A stretch of 64,000 nucleotides of DNA from Marinimicrobium locisalis (GTDB taxonomy: Bacteria > Pseudomonadota > Gammaproteobacteria > Pseudomonadales > Cellvibrionaceae): contig NZ_JBDLLG010000011.1 of the NCBI RefSeq assembly GCF_039822625.1, forward strand, positions 1 through 64,000. The letters are read 5' to 3'. The first letter of the stretch is position 1. Each line of letters begins with the position of its first letter. The position numbers were made by a program, and so were the translations under genes. The notes under the pieces are model-generated. The model was not told where the DNA came from and ran no database searches. It saw only the letters and a list, made by a program, of their open reading frames with translations. Of the stretch, positions 34,348 through 43,193 are shown one piece after another.

Positions 34348-34626
34348 GTGCCACGTTCACTGAAAAAAGGTCCTTTTATCGATCTTCACCTGATTAAGAA
34401 GGTCGAAACAGCGATCGAAAAAAATGATCGTCGTCCAATCAAAACCTGGTCACGGCGCTCGATGGTCATGCCTGAAATGGTTGGCTTGACCCTGGCAGTC
34501 CATAATGGTCGTCAGCACGTGCCCGTCTTGATCAACGAAGAGATGGTTGGACACAAACTTGGCGAGTTTGCGGCCACCCGCACCTATCGCGGTCACGCTG
34601 CAGACAAAAAAGCGAAAAAGCGCTAA
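34348..34626 (+). CDS. rpsS: 30S ribosomal protein S19
   Basis: 30S head protein contacting S13 and A-site tRNA. The 92-residue protein starts at GTG 34348 (MPRSLKKGPFIDLHLIKKV) after AAGAGGA and ends GEFAATRTYRGHAADKKAKK, as in other bacteria. Confidence 0.97.
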   Translation: MPRSLKKGPFIDLHLIKKVETAIEKNDRRPIKTWSRRSMVMPEMVGLTLAVHNGRQHVPVLINEEMVGHKLGEFAATRTYRGHAADKKAKKR

Positions 34627-34655
34627 GCGCTATTTAGTGCCTACGAGGTAACACG

Positions 34656-34988
34656 ATGGAAGTAGCAGCAAAACTCAGCGGTGCTCGTCTGTCGGCGCAA
34701 AAAGCGCGCTTGGTAGCCGATCAGATTCGCGGTAAAGGTGTAGAGGAGGCGTTGGACCTTCTGGCATTCAGTCCTAAAAAGGGCGCTGCGATTATCAAAA
34801 AGGTGCTGGAGTCCGCAATTGCGAACGCCGAGCATAATGAAGGCGCCGACGTCGATGAACTGAAAGTGTCCACGATTTTTGTGGACGAGGGGTTGCGGAT
34901 GAAACGCATCAAGCCTCGCGCTAAAGGTCGTGCTGATCGCATTCTGAAGCGCACTTGTCATATCACCGTTAAAGTAGCCGACCAGTAA
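34656..34988 (+). CDS. rplV: 50S ribosomal protein L22
   Basis: Its hairpin lines the exit tunnel, where macrolide-resistance changes occur. The 110-residue protein begins MEVAAKLSGARLSAQKARLV and has the hairpin-tip region GLRMKRIKPRAKGRADRI intact. Confidence 0.97.
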   Translation: MEVAAKLSGARLSAQKARLVADQIRGKGVEEALDLLAFSPKKGAAIIKKVLESAIANAEHNEGADVDELKVSTIFVDEGLRMKRIKPRAKGRADRILKRTCHITVKVADQ

Positions 34989-35001
34989 GAGAGCAGGCGT
35001 T

Positions 35002-35682
35002 ATGGGTCAGAAAGTAAATCCGACAGGTATTCGTCTGGGTATCGTCAAAAAGCATACTTCAGTTTGGTATGCCGGCAACGAGCAGTACGCAGACAAACTC
35101 AACAATGATTTGGCAGTGCGTTCTTACATCCAGGACAAGTTGTCCAGCGCGTCTGTAAGCCGCGTGGACATTGAGCGTCCCGCCAATACCGCACGCATCA
35201 CCATTCACACCGCCCGTCCGGGCATTGTGATTGGTAAAAAGGGCGAAGACGTGGATCGCCTGCGTGCAGAAGTGAGCGAGCGCATGGGTGTGCCAGTGCA
35301 CATCAACATTGAAGAGATCCGTAAGCCTGACTTGGATGCTTCATTGGTTGCCCAGAACGTCGCTCAGCAGCTGGAACGCCGTGTAATGTTTCGTCGCGCC
35401 ATGAAGCGTGCCGTTCAGAACGCGATGCGCCAGGGTGCAGAAGGTATCAAAATCCAGGTGGGTGGTCGCCTGGGGGGTGCCGAGATTGCCCGTAGCGAGT
35501 GGTATCGTGAAGGTCGCGTACCGTTGCACACTTTGCGTGCCAACATTGATTACGCCGCCGCCGAAGCGTCAACTACCTACGGGATCATCGGTGTAAAAGT
35601 TTGGATTTTCAAGGGTGAAGTCATCGGCGATATCGATGAAGCTGAAGCTGCACCTAAGAAAAAAGGCTCTAAGTCCAAGTAA
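35002..35682 (+). CDS. rpsC: 30S ribosomal protein S3
   Basis: Forms part of the mRNA entry helicase with S4 and S5. The 226-residue protein begins MGQKVNPTGIRLGI and has a KH domain with GKKGEDVDRLR, then the C-terminal GRLGGAEIARSEWYREGRVP signature. Confidence 0.98.
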   Translation: MGQKVNPTGIRLGIVKKHTSVWYAGNEQYADKLNNDLAVRSYIQDKLSSASVSRVDIERPANTARITIHTARPGIVIGKKGEDVDRLRAEVSERMGVPVHINIEEIRKPDLDASLVAQNVAQQLERRVMFRRAMKRAVQNAMRQGAEGIKIQVGGRLGGAEIARSEWYREGRVPLHTLRANIDYAAAEASTTYGIIGVKVWIFKGEVIGDIDEAEAAPKKKGSKSK

Positions 35683-35694
35683 GGGGTACGCAAG

Positions 35695-36108
35695 ATGCTG
35701 CAACCAAAGCGTACGAAGTTTCGCAAGCAAATGAAGGGCCGCAACCGCGGCTTAGCCCATCGTGGCGCCAAAGTAAGCTTTGGTGATTTTGGCTTGAAAG
35801 CTACTGGTCGCGGTCGCATTACGGCTCGTCAAATCGAAGCGGCCCGTCGTGCGATGACCCGTCACATTAAGCGTGGCGGTAAAATCTGGATTCGTGTGTT
35901 TCCAGATAAGCCCATTACCGAAAAGCCTCTGGAAGTACGTCAGGGTAAAGGTAAGGGTAACGTAGAATACTGGGTGGCGCAGATCCGTCCTGGCAAGGTC
36001 CTCTATGAAATGGACGGCGTCAGCGAAGAACTGGCTCGAGAGGCCTTTGCTCTGGCCGCTGCCAAGTTGCCTATATCTACAACTTTCGTTAAACGTTCGG
36101 TGATGTGA
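35695..36108 (+). CDS. rplP: 50S ribosomal protein L16
   Basis: Positions A-site tRNA. The 137-residue protein begins MLQPKRTKFRKQMKGRNRG and has the GRITARQIEAARRAMTRHIK and WIRVFPDKPITEKPLEVRQG signatures. Its stop overlaps rpmC by one base (TGATG). Confidence 0.98.
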   Translation: MLQPKRTKFRKQMKGRNRGLAHRGAKVSFGDFGLKATGRGRITARQIEAARRAMTRHIKRGGKIWIRVFPDKPITEKPLEVRQGKGKGNVEYWVAQIRPGKVLYEMDGVSEELAREAFALAAAKLPISTTFVKRSVM

Positions 36109-36299
36109 TGAAAGCTTCAGAACTCCGGGAAAAATCCGTTGAAGAGCTGAACGGCGAACTGCTGACTCGATTGAAGGAGCAGTTTAAGCTGCGTATGCAG
36201 GCTACTACTGGCCAGTTGGGTCAGACTCACCTGCTCAAGCAAACTCGTCGCGATATTGCTCGAATCAAAACGGTGCTTAAACAGAAGGCAGGTAATTAA
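36108..36299 (+). CDS. rpmC: 50S ribosomal protein L29
   Basis: Two-helix protein near the tunnel exit. The 63-residue product MKASELREKSVEELNGELL starts at ATG 36108, overlapping the rplP stop. A GTG one codon upstream is also possible. Confidence 0.96.
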   Translation: MKASELREKSVEELNGELLTRLKEQFKLRMQATTGQLGQTHLLKQTRRDIARIKTVLKQKAGN

Positions 36300-36301
36300 C
36301 G

Positions 36302-36568
36302 ATGACTCAGGCAGATAAACTGGCTCGGACACTGACCGGCAAGGTTGTTAGCAACAAGATGGATAGAACCATCACGGTGCTGATCGAGCGTCGCGTAAAG
36401 CATCCGCTTTACGGCAAGTATGTGAGCAAGTCATCAAAGCTGAAAGCGCATGATGAAAACAATGACTGCAAGATGGGCGATACCGTAACAATCGCCGAGT
36501 CTCGTCCGCTGTCAAAGACCAAATCATGGGCTTTAGTGAACATTGAAGAGCGCGCTACTGAAATCTAA
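36302..36568 (+). CDS. rpsQ: 30S ribosomal protein S17
   Basis: Primary 16S-binding protein and last gene of the S10 operon. The 88-residue OB-fold protein contains TLTGKVVSNKMDRTITVLIE and CKMGDTVTIAESRPLSKTK. Two bases after rpmC. Confidence 0.97.
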   Translation: MTQADKLARTLTGKVVSNKMDRTITVLIERRVKHPLYGKYVSKSSKLKAHDENNDCKMGDTVTIAESRPLSKTKSWALVNIEERATEI

Positions 36569-36604
36569 GCGATTCAGGCGACTAGATAGTTTCGGAGACG
36601 GACG

Positions 36605-36973
36605 ATGATTCAAACAGAAACCTACTTAGATGTAGCTGATAACAGTGGCGCTCGTCGGGTTCAGTGCATCAAGGTTCTTGGCGGCTCCCATCGGCGGTAT
36701 GCCGCAGTGGGCGACATCATCAAAGTTACCGTAAAGGAAGCAATTCCGCGCGGTAAGGTGAAGAAGGGCCAGGTGATGAGAGCGGTGGTAGTGCGCACTA
36801 AGAAAGGTGTTCGCCGCCAGGATGGTTCGTTGATCAAGTTCGACGACAACGCTGCTGTGCTGCTGAACAACCAGGATGCTCCGGTGGGTACTCGTATCTT
36901 TGGGCCGGTGACTCGCGAGTTGCGTGGCGAGAAGTTCATGAAAATCATTTCTCTCGCACCGGAAGTGCTTTAA
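36605..36973 (+). CDS. rplN: 50S ribosomal protein L14
   Basis: Intersubunit bridge protein and RsfS docking site; first gene of the spc operon. The 122-residue protein begins MIQTETYLDVADNSGARRV and ends RGEKFMKIISLAPEVL. Only 36 bases separate it from rpsQ and no promoter is visible, so spc is probably read from the S10 promoter. Confidence 0.98.
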   Translation: MIQTETYLDVADNSGARRVQCIKVLGGSHRRYAAVGDIIKVTVKEAIPRGKVKKGQVMRAVVVRTKKGVRRQDGSLIKFDDNAAVLLNNQDAPVGTRIFGPVTRELRGEKFMKIISLAPEVL

Positions 36974-37008
36974 GCACCTGGTACTGGCAGAGAGCTGAGG
37001 GCAGACAA

Positions 37009-37326
37009 ATGCGAAAGATTAAACGTGATGACGAAGTGATTGTTATCGCCGGTCGCGACAAGGGCAAGCGGGGCAAGGTTACCCGTGTGCAGGCTGATGG
37101 CCGCGTGATCGTGTCTGGTATTAACATGATCAAGAAGCACCAAAAACCGAATCCGCAAATGGGTGTTCCCGGCGGTATCGTAGAGAAAGAAGCCGCGATT
37201 CAAGCTTCCAATGTTGCCATCTACAACCCGGCAACCCAGAAAGCGGATCGTGTGGGCTTCAAGATCCTTGAAAATGGCGACAAGGTTCGCGTTTTCAAAT
37301 CCAATGGCGAAGCCGTAGAGGCGTAA
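37009..37326 (+). CDS. rplX: 50S ribosomal protein L24
   Basis: Assembly initiator with a KOW motif (DDEVIVIAGRDKGKRGKV, residues about 6-23). The 105-residue protein also has the SGINMIKKHQKPNPQMGVPG loop. The ribosome-binding site is weak. Confidence 0.97.
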   Translation: MRKIKRDDEVIVIAGRDKGKRGKVTRVQADGRVIVSGINMIKKHQKPNPQMGVPGGIVEKEAAIQASNVAIYNPATQKADRVGFKILENGDKVRVFKSNGEAVEA

Positions 37327-37332
37327 GTAGAC

Positions 37333-37872
37333 ATGGCTAGGCTAAAAGAACTGTACAGCAAAGAGCTCGCGCCCAAGCTAAAAGAAGAGCTGGGTCTCGC
37401 GAACGTGATGGAAGTTCCGCGCATCACCAAGATCACCATTAATATGGGTGTTGGTGAGGCCGTGGGCGACAAGAAAGTGCTTGACAATGCGATCGGTGAC
37501 TTGGAAAAGATTGCGGGCCAGAAGGTCGTAATTACCAAGGCACGTAAGTCAATTGCGGGCTTTAAAATCCGTGATGGCTGGCCGATTGGCTGCAAAGTAA
37601 CTCTGCGTAAAGATCGTATGTATGAGTTTCTTGATCGCCTGGTCTCTATCGCTATTCCGCGCATCCGTGACTTCCGAGGCGTCAGCCCGAAGCAGTTTGA
37701 CGGTCGCGGGAACTTTTCCATGGGCGTGGGCGAGCAAATCATCTTCCCCGAGATTGATTACGACAAAGTCGATAAGCTGCGGGGCCTGGATATTTGTATT
37801 ACGACGACAGCACAGAACGACGCGGAAGGTCGCGCGTTGCTGAAAGCGTTCAACTTCCCGTTCAAAGGTTAA
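37333..37872 (+). CDS. rplE: 50S ribosomal protein L5
   Basis: Binds 5S rRNA and contacts P-site tRNA. The 179-residue protein has the early IHMGVGEA-like ITINMGVGEAVGDKKVLDNA block and the C-terminal IFPEIDYDKVDKLRGLDICI segment. Six bases after rplX. Confidence 0.97.
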   Translation: MARLKELYSKELAPKLKEELGLANVMEVPRITKITINMGVGEAVGDKKVLDNAIGDLEKIAGQKVVITKARKSIAGFKIRDGWPIGCKVTLRKDRMYEFLDRLVSIAIPRIRDFRGVSPKQFDGRGNFSMGVGEQIIFPEIDYDKVDKLRGLDICITTTAQNDAEGRALLKAFNFPFKG

Positions 37873-37882
37873 AGGTAGCGTC

Positions 37883-38188
37883 ATGGCTAAGAAATCAATG
37901 GTTGCACGCGAAGCTAAGCGTGCCCGCACTGCCGCCAAATATGCCGCCAAGCGCGCGGAGCTGAAAGAGATTGTCACCAGCCCTGCTTCTTCTGAAGAGC
38001 AAGTATGGGAAGCGCAAGTAAAGCTGCAGAAATTGCCGCGTGATTCCAGTCCGGTTCGCATTCGCCGGCGCTGCCGCATTACCGGTCGTCCGCATGGTGT
38101 GTATCGTAAATTCGGCTTGTGCCGTCACAAGCTACGCGAAGCTGCGATGCGTGGTGACGTTCCCGGCTTGGTTAAGTCCAGCTGGTAA
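37883..38188 (+). CDS. rpsN: 30S ribosomal protein S14 (zinc-independent form)
   Basis: 30S head protein. The 101-residue length and the lack of a CxxC...CxxC motif mark the zinc-independent (C-) type. The RCRITGRPHGVYRKFGLCRH region and the KSSW end are typical. Confidence 0.97.
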   Translation: MAKKSMVAREAKRARTAAKYAAKRAELKEIVTSPASSEEQVWEAQVKLQKLPRDSSPVRIRRRCRITGRPHGVYRKFGLCRHKLREAAMRGDVPGLVKSSW

Positions 38189-38219
38189 GCCCAGGGCTTT
38201 ATATTAGGAGCAGAATCAG

Positions 38220-38612
38220 ATGAGCATGCAAGATCCGTTGGCCGATATGCTGACTCGCATTCGTAACGCCCAGCAGGTTGGGAAGCCGAATGTATCCATG
38301 CCCTCTTCCAAACTCAAAGCCAGTGTGGCGAAAGTGTTGGTTGAGGAAGGTTATGTAGACAGTTACTCAGTTAGTGAAGGTGCCAAGCCCGAGTTGACTG
38401 TTGAATTGAAGTATTTCGAAGGTAAGCCGGTTATCGCCGAGCTCGATCGGGTCAGTCGCCCCGGTTTGCGTAGCTACGCTGGCAAGACCGCACTGCCGAG
38501 TGTGCGTGGCGGTCTGGGCGTTGCGATAGTATCTACCAGTAAAGGTGTAATGACTGATCGCGCCGCCCGTGCCGAAGGCGTTGGCGGTGAAGTTCTTTGC
38601 ACTGTATTTTAA
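38220..38612 (+). CDS. rpsH: 30S ribosomal protein S8
   Basis: Central-domain protein and, in E. coli, translational repressor of the spc operon through the rplE region. The 130-residue protein begins MSMQDPLADMLTRIRNAQ and ends with the STSKGVMTDRAARAEGVGGE signature. AGGAG precedes ATG 38220. Confidence 0.98.
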   Translation: MSMQDPLADMLTRIRNAQQVGKPNVSMPSSKLKASVAKVLVEEGYVDSYSVSEGAKPELTVELKYFEGKPVIAELDRVSRPGLRSYAGKTALPSVRGGLGVAIVSTSKGVMTDRAARAEGVGGEVLCTVF

Positions 38613-38624
38613 CGGGAAGTCGTC

Positions 38625-39158
38625 ATGTCACGAGTTGCAAATAGTCCGGTTGAAGTACCATCCGCTGTAAGCATTACCCTTAAGGGGCAGAATCTTACAA
38701 TCAAAGGTGGAAAGGGTACATTGGCTCTGGAAGTTCACGATAACGTTGAGGTGAAACAGGAAGAAAACCTGTTGAAGTTCTCCGCTCGTGATGGGGCCAA
38801 GCAGTCCCGCGCTCTGGCCGGCACCATGCGTGCCCTGGCTGGAAGTATGGTTCACGGCGTTGACCAAGGTTTTGAAGAAAAACTGCAGTTGGTCGGTGTC
38901 GGTTATCGTGCTAAGGCGTCGGATAAGACTGTAAACCTGTCTGTGGGATACTCTCAGCCGATTGATTACACCTTGCCGGAAGGTGTAACGGCCGAAACCC
39001 CTAGCCAGACAGAGATTGTACTGAAGAGCGCTGATAAGCAGTTGCTCGGTCAGGTGGCGTCAGAAATCCGCGCATTGCGTGAGCCCGAACCCTACAAGGG
39101 TAAAGGTATCCGATACGCGTCTGAGCAAGTACGCCGTAAAGAAGCCAAGAAGAAGTAG
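38625..39158 (+). CDS. rplF: 50S ribosomal protein L6
   Basis: Near the factor-binding site. The 177-residue protein has two related domains and the C-terminal EPYKGKGIRYASEQVRRKEA signature. Confidence 0.97.
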   Translation: MSRVANSPVEVPSAVSITLKGQNLTIKGGKGTLALEVHDNVEVKQEENLLKFSARDGAKQSRALAGTMRALAGSMVHGVDQGFEEKLQLVGVGYRAKASDKTVNLSVGYSQPIDYTLPEGVTAETPSQTEIVLKSADKQLLGQVASEIRALREPEPYKGKGIRYASEQVRRKEAKKK

Positions 39159-39167
39159 GGCCAGGAT

Positions 39168-39518
39168 ATGAGCGATAAGAAGCAATCTCGTCTTCGCCGT
39201 GCGCGTCGTGCCCGTGCCAAGATTCGTGAACTGAACGTTAGTCGTTTGTCTGTACACCGTACACCCCAGCATATCTATGCGCAGGTGATTGCGGAAGATG
39301 GTAGTCGCGTATTGGCCAGTGCCTCCACGCTGGATAAAGACCTGCGTCAAGGCAAAACGGGCAACAGCGAGGCGGCGCAAGCTGTCGGCGCTCTGATCGC
39401 AGAGCGCGCAAAAGCTGCCGGTATCTCCCGGGTGGCGTTCGACCGTAGCGGTTTCAAATACCACGGTCGTATCAAGGCCCTGGCCGATGCCGCGCGTGAA
39501 GCTGGACTGGAATTCTAA
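39168..39518 (+). CDS. rplR: 50S ribosomal protein L18
   Basis: Binds 5S rRNA with L5. The 116-residue protein has a basic N-terminal tail, the LSVHRTPQHIYAQVI strand and the C-terminal FDRSGFKYHGRIKALADAAR signature. Confidence 0.97.
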   Translation: MSDKKQSRLRRARRARAKIRELNVSRLSVHRTPQHIYAQVIAEDGSRVLASASTLDKDLRQGKTGNSEAAQAVGALIAERAKAAGISRVAFDRSGFKYHGRIKALADAAREAGLEF

Positions 39519-39528
39519 GGGTTAAGAT

Positions 39529-40038
39529 ATGGCATACGCGAAGAAAGATGACGGCAACAACGAAGGCTTCCAGGAAAAGCTGGTACAGGTCAACCGAGTT
39601 GCCAAAACTGTAAAGGGTGGTCGTATCTTTGCCTTTACCGCGCTGACAGTCGTCGGCGACGGAAATGGTAAGGTCGGCTTTGGTCGTGGTAAAGCGCGGG
39701 AAGTGCCCGTTGCTATTCAAAAAGCAATGGAGGCGGCTCGTCGCAACATGATCGACGTTGAACTGAATGGTGATACACTGCAGTACCCCACAAAGGGTCG
39801 TCATGGCGCTTCCAAAGTGTTCATGCAGCCGGCCTCTCAAGGTACTGGTGTAATTGCCGGTGGTGCCATGCGCTCCGTGCTCGAAATTGCCGGCGTGCAG
39901 AACGTACTGGCAAAGTGCTACGGTTCCACCAACCCGGTGAACGTTGTTCGCGCCACTTTCAATGCGCTGAAGTCCATGGCCTCACCCGAGTCCGTTGCGG
40001 CTAAGCGTGGAAAAAGTGTCGAAGATATCCTGAATTAA
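39529..40038 (+). CDS. rpsE: 30S ribosomal protein S5
   Basis: Fidelity protein and part of the mRNA entry site. The 169-residue protein has FQEKLVQVNRVAKTVKGGRI and the GNGKVGFGRGKAREVPVAIQ loop, the site of ram and spectinomycin changes, here wild type. Confidence 0.98.
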   Translation: MAYAKKDDGNNEGFQEKLVQVNRVAKTVKGGRIFAFTALTVVGDGNGKVGFGRGKAREVPVAIQKAMEAARRNMIDVELNGDTLQYPTKGRHGASKVFMQPASQGTGVIAGGAMRSVLEIAGVQNVLAKCYGSTNPVNVVRATFNALKSMASPESVAAKRGKSVEDILN

Positions 40039-40074
40039 TTGGCGTAAGCCAGTTTTTGATTGCGGAATACGACC

Positions 40075-40260
40075 ATGGCTAAGAAAATGATTAAAGTGAC
40101 TCAAGTCCGGAGCGCCGCCGGTCGCCTGAAAAAGCACCAGGCTAGCGTAGCGGGTTTGGGCCTGCGCCGTATCGGCCACACCGTTGAGGTGGAAGACACT
40201 CCCTCCGTGCGTGGGATGATTAATTCTGTTAACTATCTGGTCAAGGTAGAGGGAGAGTAA
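40075..40260 (+). CDS. rpmD: 50S ribosomal protein L30
   Basis: Small 61-residue protein (MAKKMIKVTQVRSAAGRLKK) typical of L30. ATG 40075 is chosen; an in-frame ATG at 40060 adds five unconserved residues. One base before rplO. Confidence 0.96.
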   Translation: MAKKMIKVTQVRSAAGRLKKHQASVAGLGLRRIGHTVEVEDTPSVRGMINSVNYLVKVEGE

Positions 40261-40261
40261 G

Positions 40262-40696
40262 ATGCGTCTTAACACGCTGAGCCCCGCCCCCGGTAGCGTC
40301 CACAGCAAAAAGCGTGTGGGTCGTGGTATCGGTAGTGGCCTGGGTAAGACCGCCGGGCGCGGTCACAAAGGCTTGAAATCCCGCTCCGGCGGCACCGTTG
40401 CTCCGGGTTTCGAAGGCGGCCAGATGCCGCTGCAGAAACGTCTGCCGAAGTATGGCTTCAGCTCCCGCATTGGTCGGGTAACGGCTGAAGTTCGCCTTTC
40501 CGAGCTTAACAAGGTCGAAGGTGACACGGTGGATATTGAGACTCTGAAGCAGGCGGATGTGATTGGTGCCAGTATGAAGCGCGCCAAGATCTTTGTCTCT
40601 GGTGAGCTCAAAAAGGCGGTAACAGTTAGAGGTGTGGCTGTCACCAAAGGTGCCAAGGCTGCCATCGAAGCGGCCGGCGGGAAAGTCGAAGAGTAA
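40262..40696 (+). CDS. rplO: 50S ribosomal protein L15
   Basis: Late assembly protein. The 144-residue protein starts MRLNTLSPAPGSVHSKKRVG and has the GRGHKGLKSRSGGTVAPGFE glycine-rich stretch. Ten bases before secY. Confidence 0.97.
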   Translation: MRLNTLSPAPGSVHSKKRVGRGIGSGLGKTAGRGHKGLKSRSGGTVAPGFEGGQMPLQKRLPKYGFSSRIGRVTAEVRLSELNKVEGDTVDIETLKQADVIGASMKRAKIFVSGELKKAVTVRGVAVTKGAKAAIEAAGGKVEE

Positions 40697-40706
40697 GGGG
40701 CGCCAA

Positions 40707-42044
40707 ATGGCAACTCCCGGCAATCCATCGCTGGCGAATCAGAAAGGGTTGGGCGAGCTTTGGGCTCGCCTACGCTTTTTGTTCCTGGCGATCGTAGTCT
40801 ACCGGATCGGTACCCATATTCCGGTTCCGGGTTTGGATCCAGAGCGGATTGCGAACCTGTTTAATCAGAATCAGGGTACTATTCTGGGAATGTTCAATAT
40901 GTTCTCCGGGGGTGCCCTGGAGCGCATGAGTATTCTGGCGTTGGGCATTATGCCCTACATTTCTGCATCGATTATCATGCAGTTGATGACCGCCGTGACC
41001 CCTTCTTTGGAACAGTTGAAGAAGGAAGGTGACGCCGGCCGGCGCAAGATCAACCAGTACACCCGCTACGGCACCGTACTGCTGGCCACCGTTCAGGCGA
41101 TGGCAATGTCGGTCAGCTTTTCCGGTTTTGCCTATGGTGGCGAGGCGGACTTTGCGTTCCACTTCGTCGCCGTGACTTCATTGGTCACCGGGGCGGTGTT
41201 CATGATGTGGTTGGGTGAGCAGGTTACCGAGAAGGGTATTGGCAACGGTATTTCCATGCTGATCTTCGCCGGTATCGTGGCCGGCTTGCCCGGTGCAATC
41301 GGCCAGGCCTTTGAAAGCTCGCGCCAAGGTGACTTGCACTTGCTCGTTCTGCTGGTGATCGCGGTAATCGGCCTAGCGGTAATTTGGGGCGTAGTCCGGG
41401 TTGAGCGTGGGCAGCGTCGGATCACGGTGAACTATGCCAAGCGTCAACAGGGCCGTAGCGCCTACGCCGCCCAGACCAGTCACTTGCCGCTGAAAATCAA
41501 TATGGCGGGTGTGATTCCGGCGATTTTTGCCAGCAGTATTTTGCTGTTCCCGGCCTCTATCGCGCAGTGGTTCGGTGAGGGGGGCGACGGCTTTGCCAGC
41601 GACTTCCTGCAGGATCTGGCGTTGGCAATTGGCCCGGGACAGCCACTGAATATTTTGCTGTTCGCGGCCCTGATCTCGTTCTTCTGCTTCTTCTATACGG
41701 CGTTGATGTTCAACCCGAAGGAAGTCGCGGATAACCTGAAGAAGTCCGGTGCTTACATTCCGGGTATACGCCCGGGGGAGCAGTCGGCCCGTTATATTGA
41801 CAGTGTTCTGACCCGTTTGACCGTGGTGGGCGCTGTCTATATGTCGGCTGTGTGTCTGATGCCGCAGTTCCTGGTAGTGGCCGCTGACGTGCCTTTCTAC
41901 TTGGGCGGGACCTCACTGCTGATTGTTGTGGTGGTGGTTATGGACTTTATGTCCCAGGTTCAGGCGCACCTGATGTCTCATCAGTACGACTCACTGATGA
42001 AGAAATCTAACTTGAAGGGATATGGCAGCGGCAACGCTCGCTAA
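40707..42044 (+). CDS. secY: Preprotein translocase subunit SecY
   Basis: Channel-forming subunit of the Sec translocon, with ten predicted membrane helices. The 445-residue protein starts MATPGNPSLANQKGLGELW at ATG 40707, six bases after AAGGGG. A longer frame from 40632 lies in rplO and is rejected. The plug region and the MPYISASIIMQLMTAV segment, plus the C-terminal SLMKKSNLKGYG tail, are clear. Confidence 0.98.
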   Translation: MATPGNPSLANQKGLGELWARLRFLFLAIVVYRIGTHIPVPGLDPERIANLFNQNQGTILGMFNMFSGGALERMSILALGIMPYISASIIMQLMTAVTPSLEQLKKEGDAGRRKINQYTRYGTVLLATVQAMAMSVSFSGFAYGGEADFAFHFVAVTSLVTGAVFMMWLGEQVTEKGIGNGISMLIFAGIVAGLPGAIGQAFESSRQGDLHLLVLLVIAVIGLAVIWGVVRVERGQRRITVNYAKRQQGRSAYAAQTSHLPLKINMAGVIPAIFASSILLFPASIAQWFGEGGDGFASDFLQDLALAIGPGQPLNILLFAALISFFCFFYTALMFNPKEVADNLKKSGAYIPGIRPGEQSARYIDSVLTRLTVVGAVYMSAVCLMPQFLVVAADVPFYLGGTSLLIVVVVVMDFMSQVQAHLMSHQYDSLMKKSNLKGYGSGNAR

Positions 42045-42066
42045 TCCCCAGACGTAGGGTAGGATC

Positions 42067-42183
42067 ATGAAAGTTCGTGCTTCTGTTAAAAAGATCTGCC
42101 GTAACTGCAAAATGGTTAAGCGCAACGGTGTTCTGCGGGTAATCTGCCACGCCGAGCCTCGCCATAAGCAGCGGCAGGGTTAA
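42067..42183 (+). CDS. rpmJ: 50S ribosomal protein L36 (zinc-binding form)
   Basis: A 38-residue protein starting MKVRASVKKICRNCKMVKRN. The CxxC...C...H arrangement (Cys11, Cys14, Cys27, His32) marks the zinc-binding C+ type. Preceded by TAGGATC. It is the last gene of the spc operon. Confidence 0.97.
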   Translation: MKVRASVKKICRNCKMVKRNGVLRVICHAEPRHKQRQG

Positions 42184-42196
42184 GAATTGACCAGTT

Positions 42197-42217
42197 CCGC
42201 CCCCCTCGGAGGGGCGG
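42197..42217 (+). terminator. Hairpin after rpmJ, possible terminator
   Basis: CCGCCCC at 42197-42203 pairs GGGGCGG at 42211-42217. No T tract follows, so termination would be weak or Rho-assisted. Confidence 0.45.
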
Positions 42218-42268
42218 GCTGTTCAGTAGGGGGCGTTGACTGTCGTCCGGCGAGAAATCTCCGGGCTA

Positions 42269-42297
42269 TTGCTTTTTGGTGATTTTATCGCTATCCT
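42269..42297 (+). promoter_or_regulatory. Sigma-70 promoter of the alpha operon
   Basis: TTGCTT at 42269-42274 and TATCCT at 42292-42297 with a 17-base spacer, then a GCGCGCC discriminator. The roughly 70-base leader to rpsM could contain the S4-binding structure known for this operon; I did not resolve a pseudoknot. Confidence 0.65.
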
Positions 42298-42372
42298 TGC
42301 GCGCCTTTTAGGGGTGTGGGTGGCGTAGATTGCCGTCAACGCTGCAATTTTAGTGTTACTGGAGTATTTTGA

Positions 42373-42729
42373 ATGGCCCGTATTGCTGGTGTAAACATAC
42401 CAGATCACAAGCACGCGGTTGTTTCCCTGACTTATGTCTATGGGATTGGCCGTACCACCGCTCGGCAGATCTGTGCTGCTACAGGCGTCGCTGAAGACGT
42501 CAAAATGGGCAGTCTTTCCGATGAACAGCTCGACGTTATCCGCGCCGAGGTGGGCAAGCATACCGTAGAGGGTGACTTGCGCCGCGTTGTGTCAATGAAC
42601 ATTAAGCGTTTGATGGACCTGGGTTGTTACCGGGGTTTGCGTCACCGTCGTAGTTTGCCGGTGAATGGTCAGCGCACCAAAACCAACGCTCGCACTCGTA
42701 AGGGCCCGCGTAAGCCGATTAAACGCTAA
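42373..42729 (+). CDS. rpsM: 30S ribosomal protein S13
   Basis: 30S head protein forming intersubunit bridges; first gene of the alpha operon. The 118-residue protein begins MARIAGVNIPDHKHAVVSLT and ends RTNARTRKGPRK-like (KTNARTRKGPRKPIKR). Confidence 0.98.
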   Translation: MARIAGVNIPDHKHAVVSLTYVYGIGRTTARQICAATGVAEDVKMGSLSDEQLDVIRAEVGKHTVEGDLRRVVSMNIKRLMDLGCYRGLRHRRSLPVNGQRTKTNARTRKGPRKPIKR

Positions 42730-42784
42730 TCGCGCTGCGCCAGTCATTCAAAGTACGGTAACCACAGGTTAGGAAGAGATTGCT

Positions 42785-43180
42785 ATGGCGAAGCCAGGTA
42801 ATAAAACCGCAACGAAAAAGAAAATCAAAAAGACGGTGGTCGATGGGGTAGCCCATATCCACGCGTCTTTTAATAACACCATTGTCACCATCACCGATCG
42901 CCAGGGGAATACCCTGAGCTGGGCAACCTCCGGTGGCTCCGGCTTCCGCGGTTCTCGTAAGAGCACCCCGTTTGCTGCTCAGGTAGCGGCGGAACGTGCC
43001 GGTGAGGCAGCGAAAGAATACGGTCTTAAGAACCTCGACGTAGAAGTGAAGGGCCCCGGCCCCGGCCGCGAATCCGCTGTTCGCGCACTTAATAATGTTG
43101 GTTTTAAAGTGACCAATATTGTCGACGTTACGCCGATTCCGCACAACGGCTGCCGTCCTCCCAAGAAACGTCGAGTGTAA
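42785..43180 (+). CDS. rpsK: 30S ribosomal protein S11
   Basis: Platform protein at the mRNA exit. The 131-residue protein has HIHASFNNTIVTITDRQGNT and ends DVTPIPHNGCRPPKKRRV, both conserved. Confidence 0.98.
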   Translation: MAKPGNKTATKKKIKKTVVDGVAHIHASFNNTIVTITDRQGNTLSWATSGGSGFRGSRKSTPFAAQVAAERAGEAAKEYGLKNLDVEVKGPGPGRESAVRALNNVGFKVTNIVDVTPIPHNGCRPPKKRRV

Positions 43181-43193
43181 GGGGATATAGATA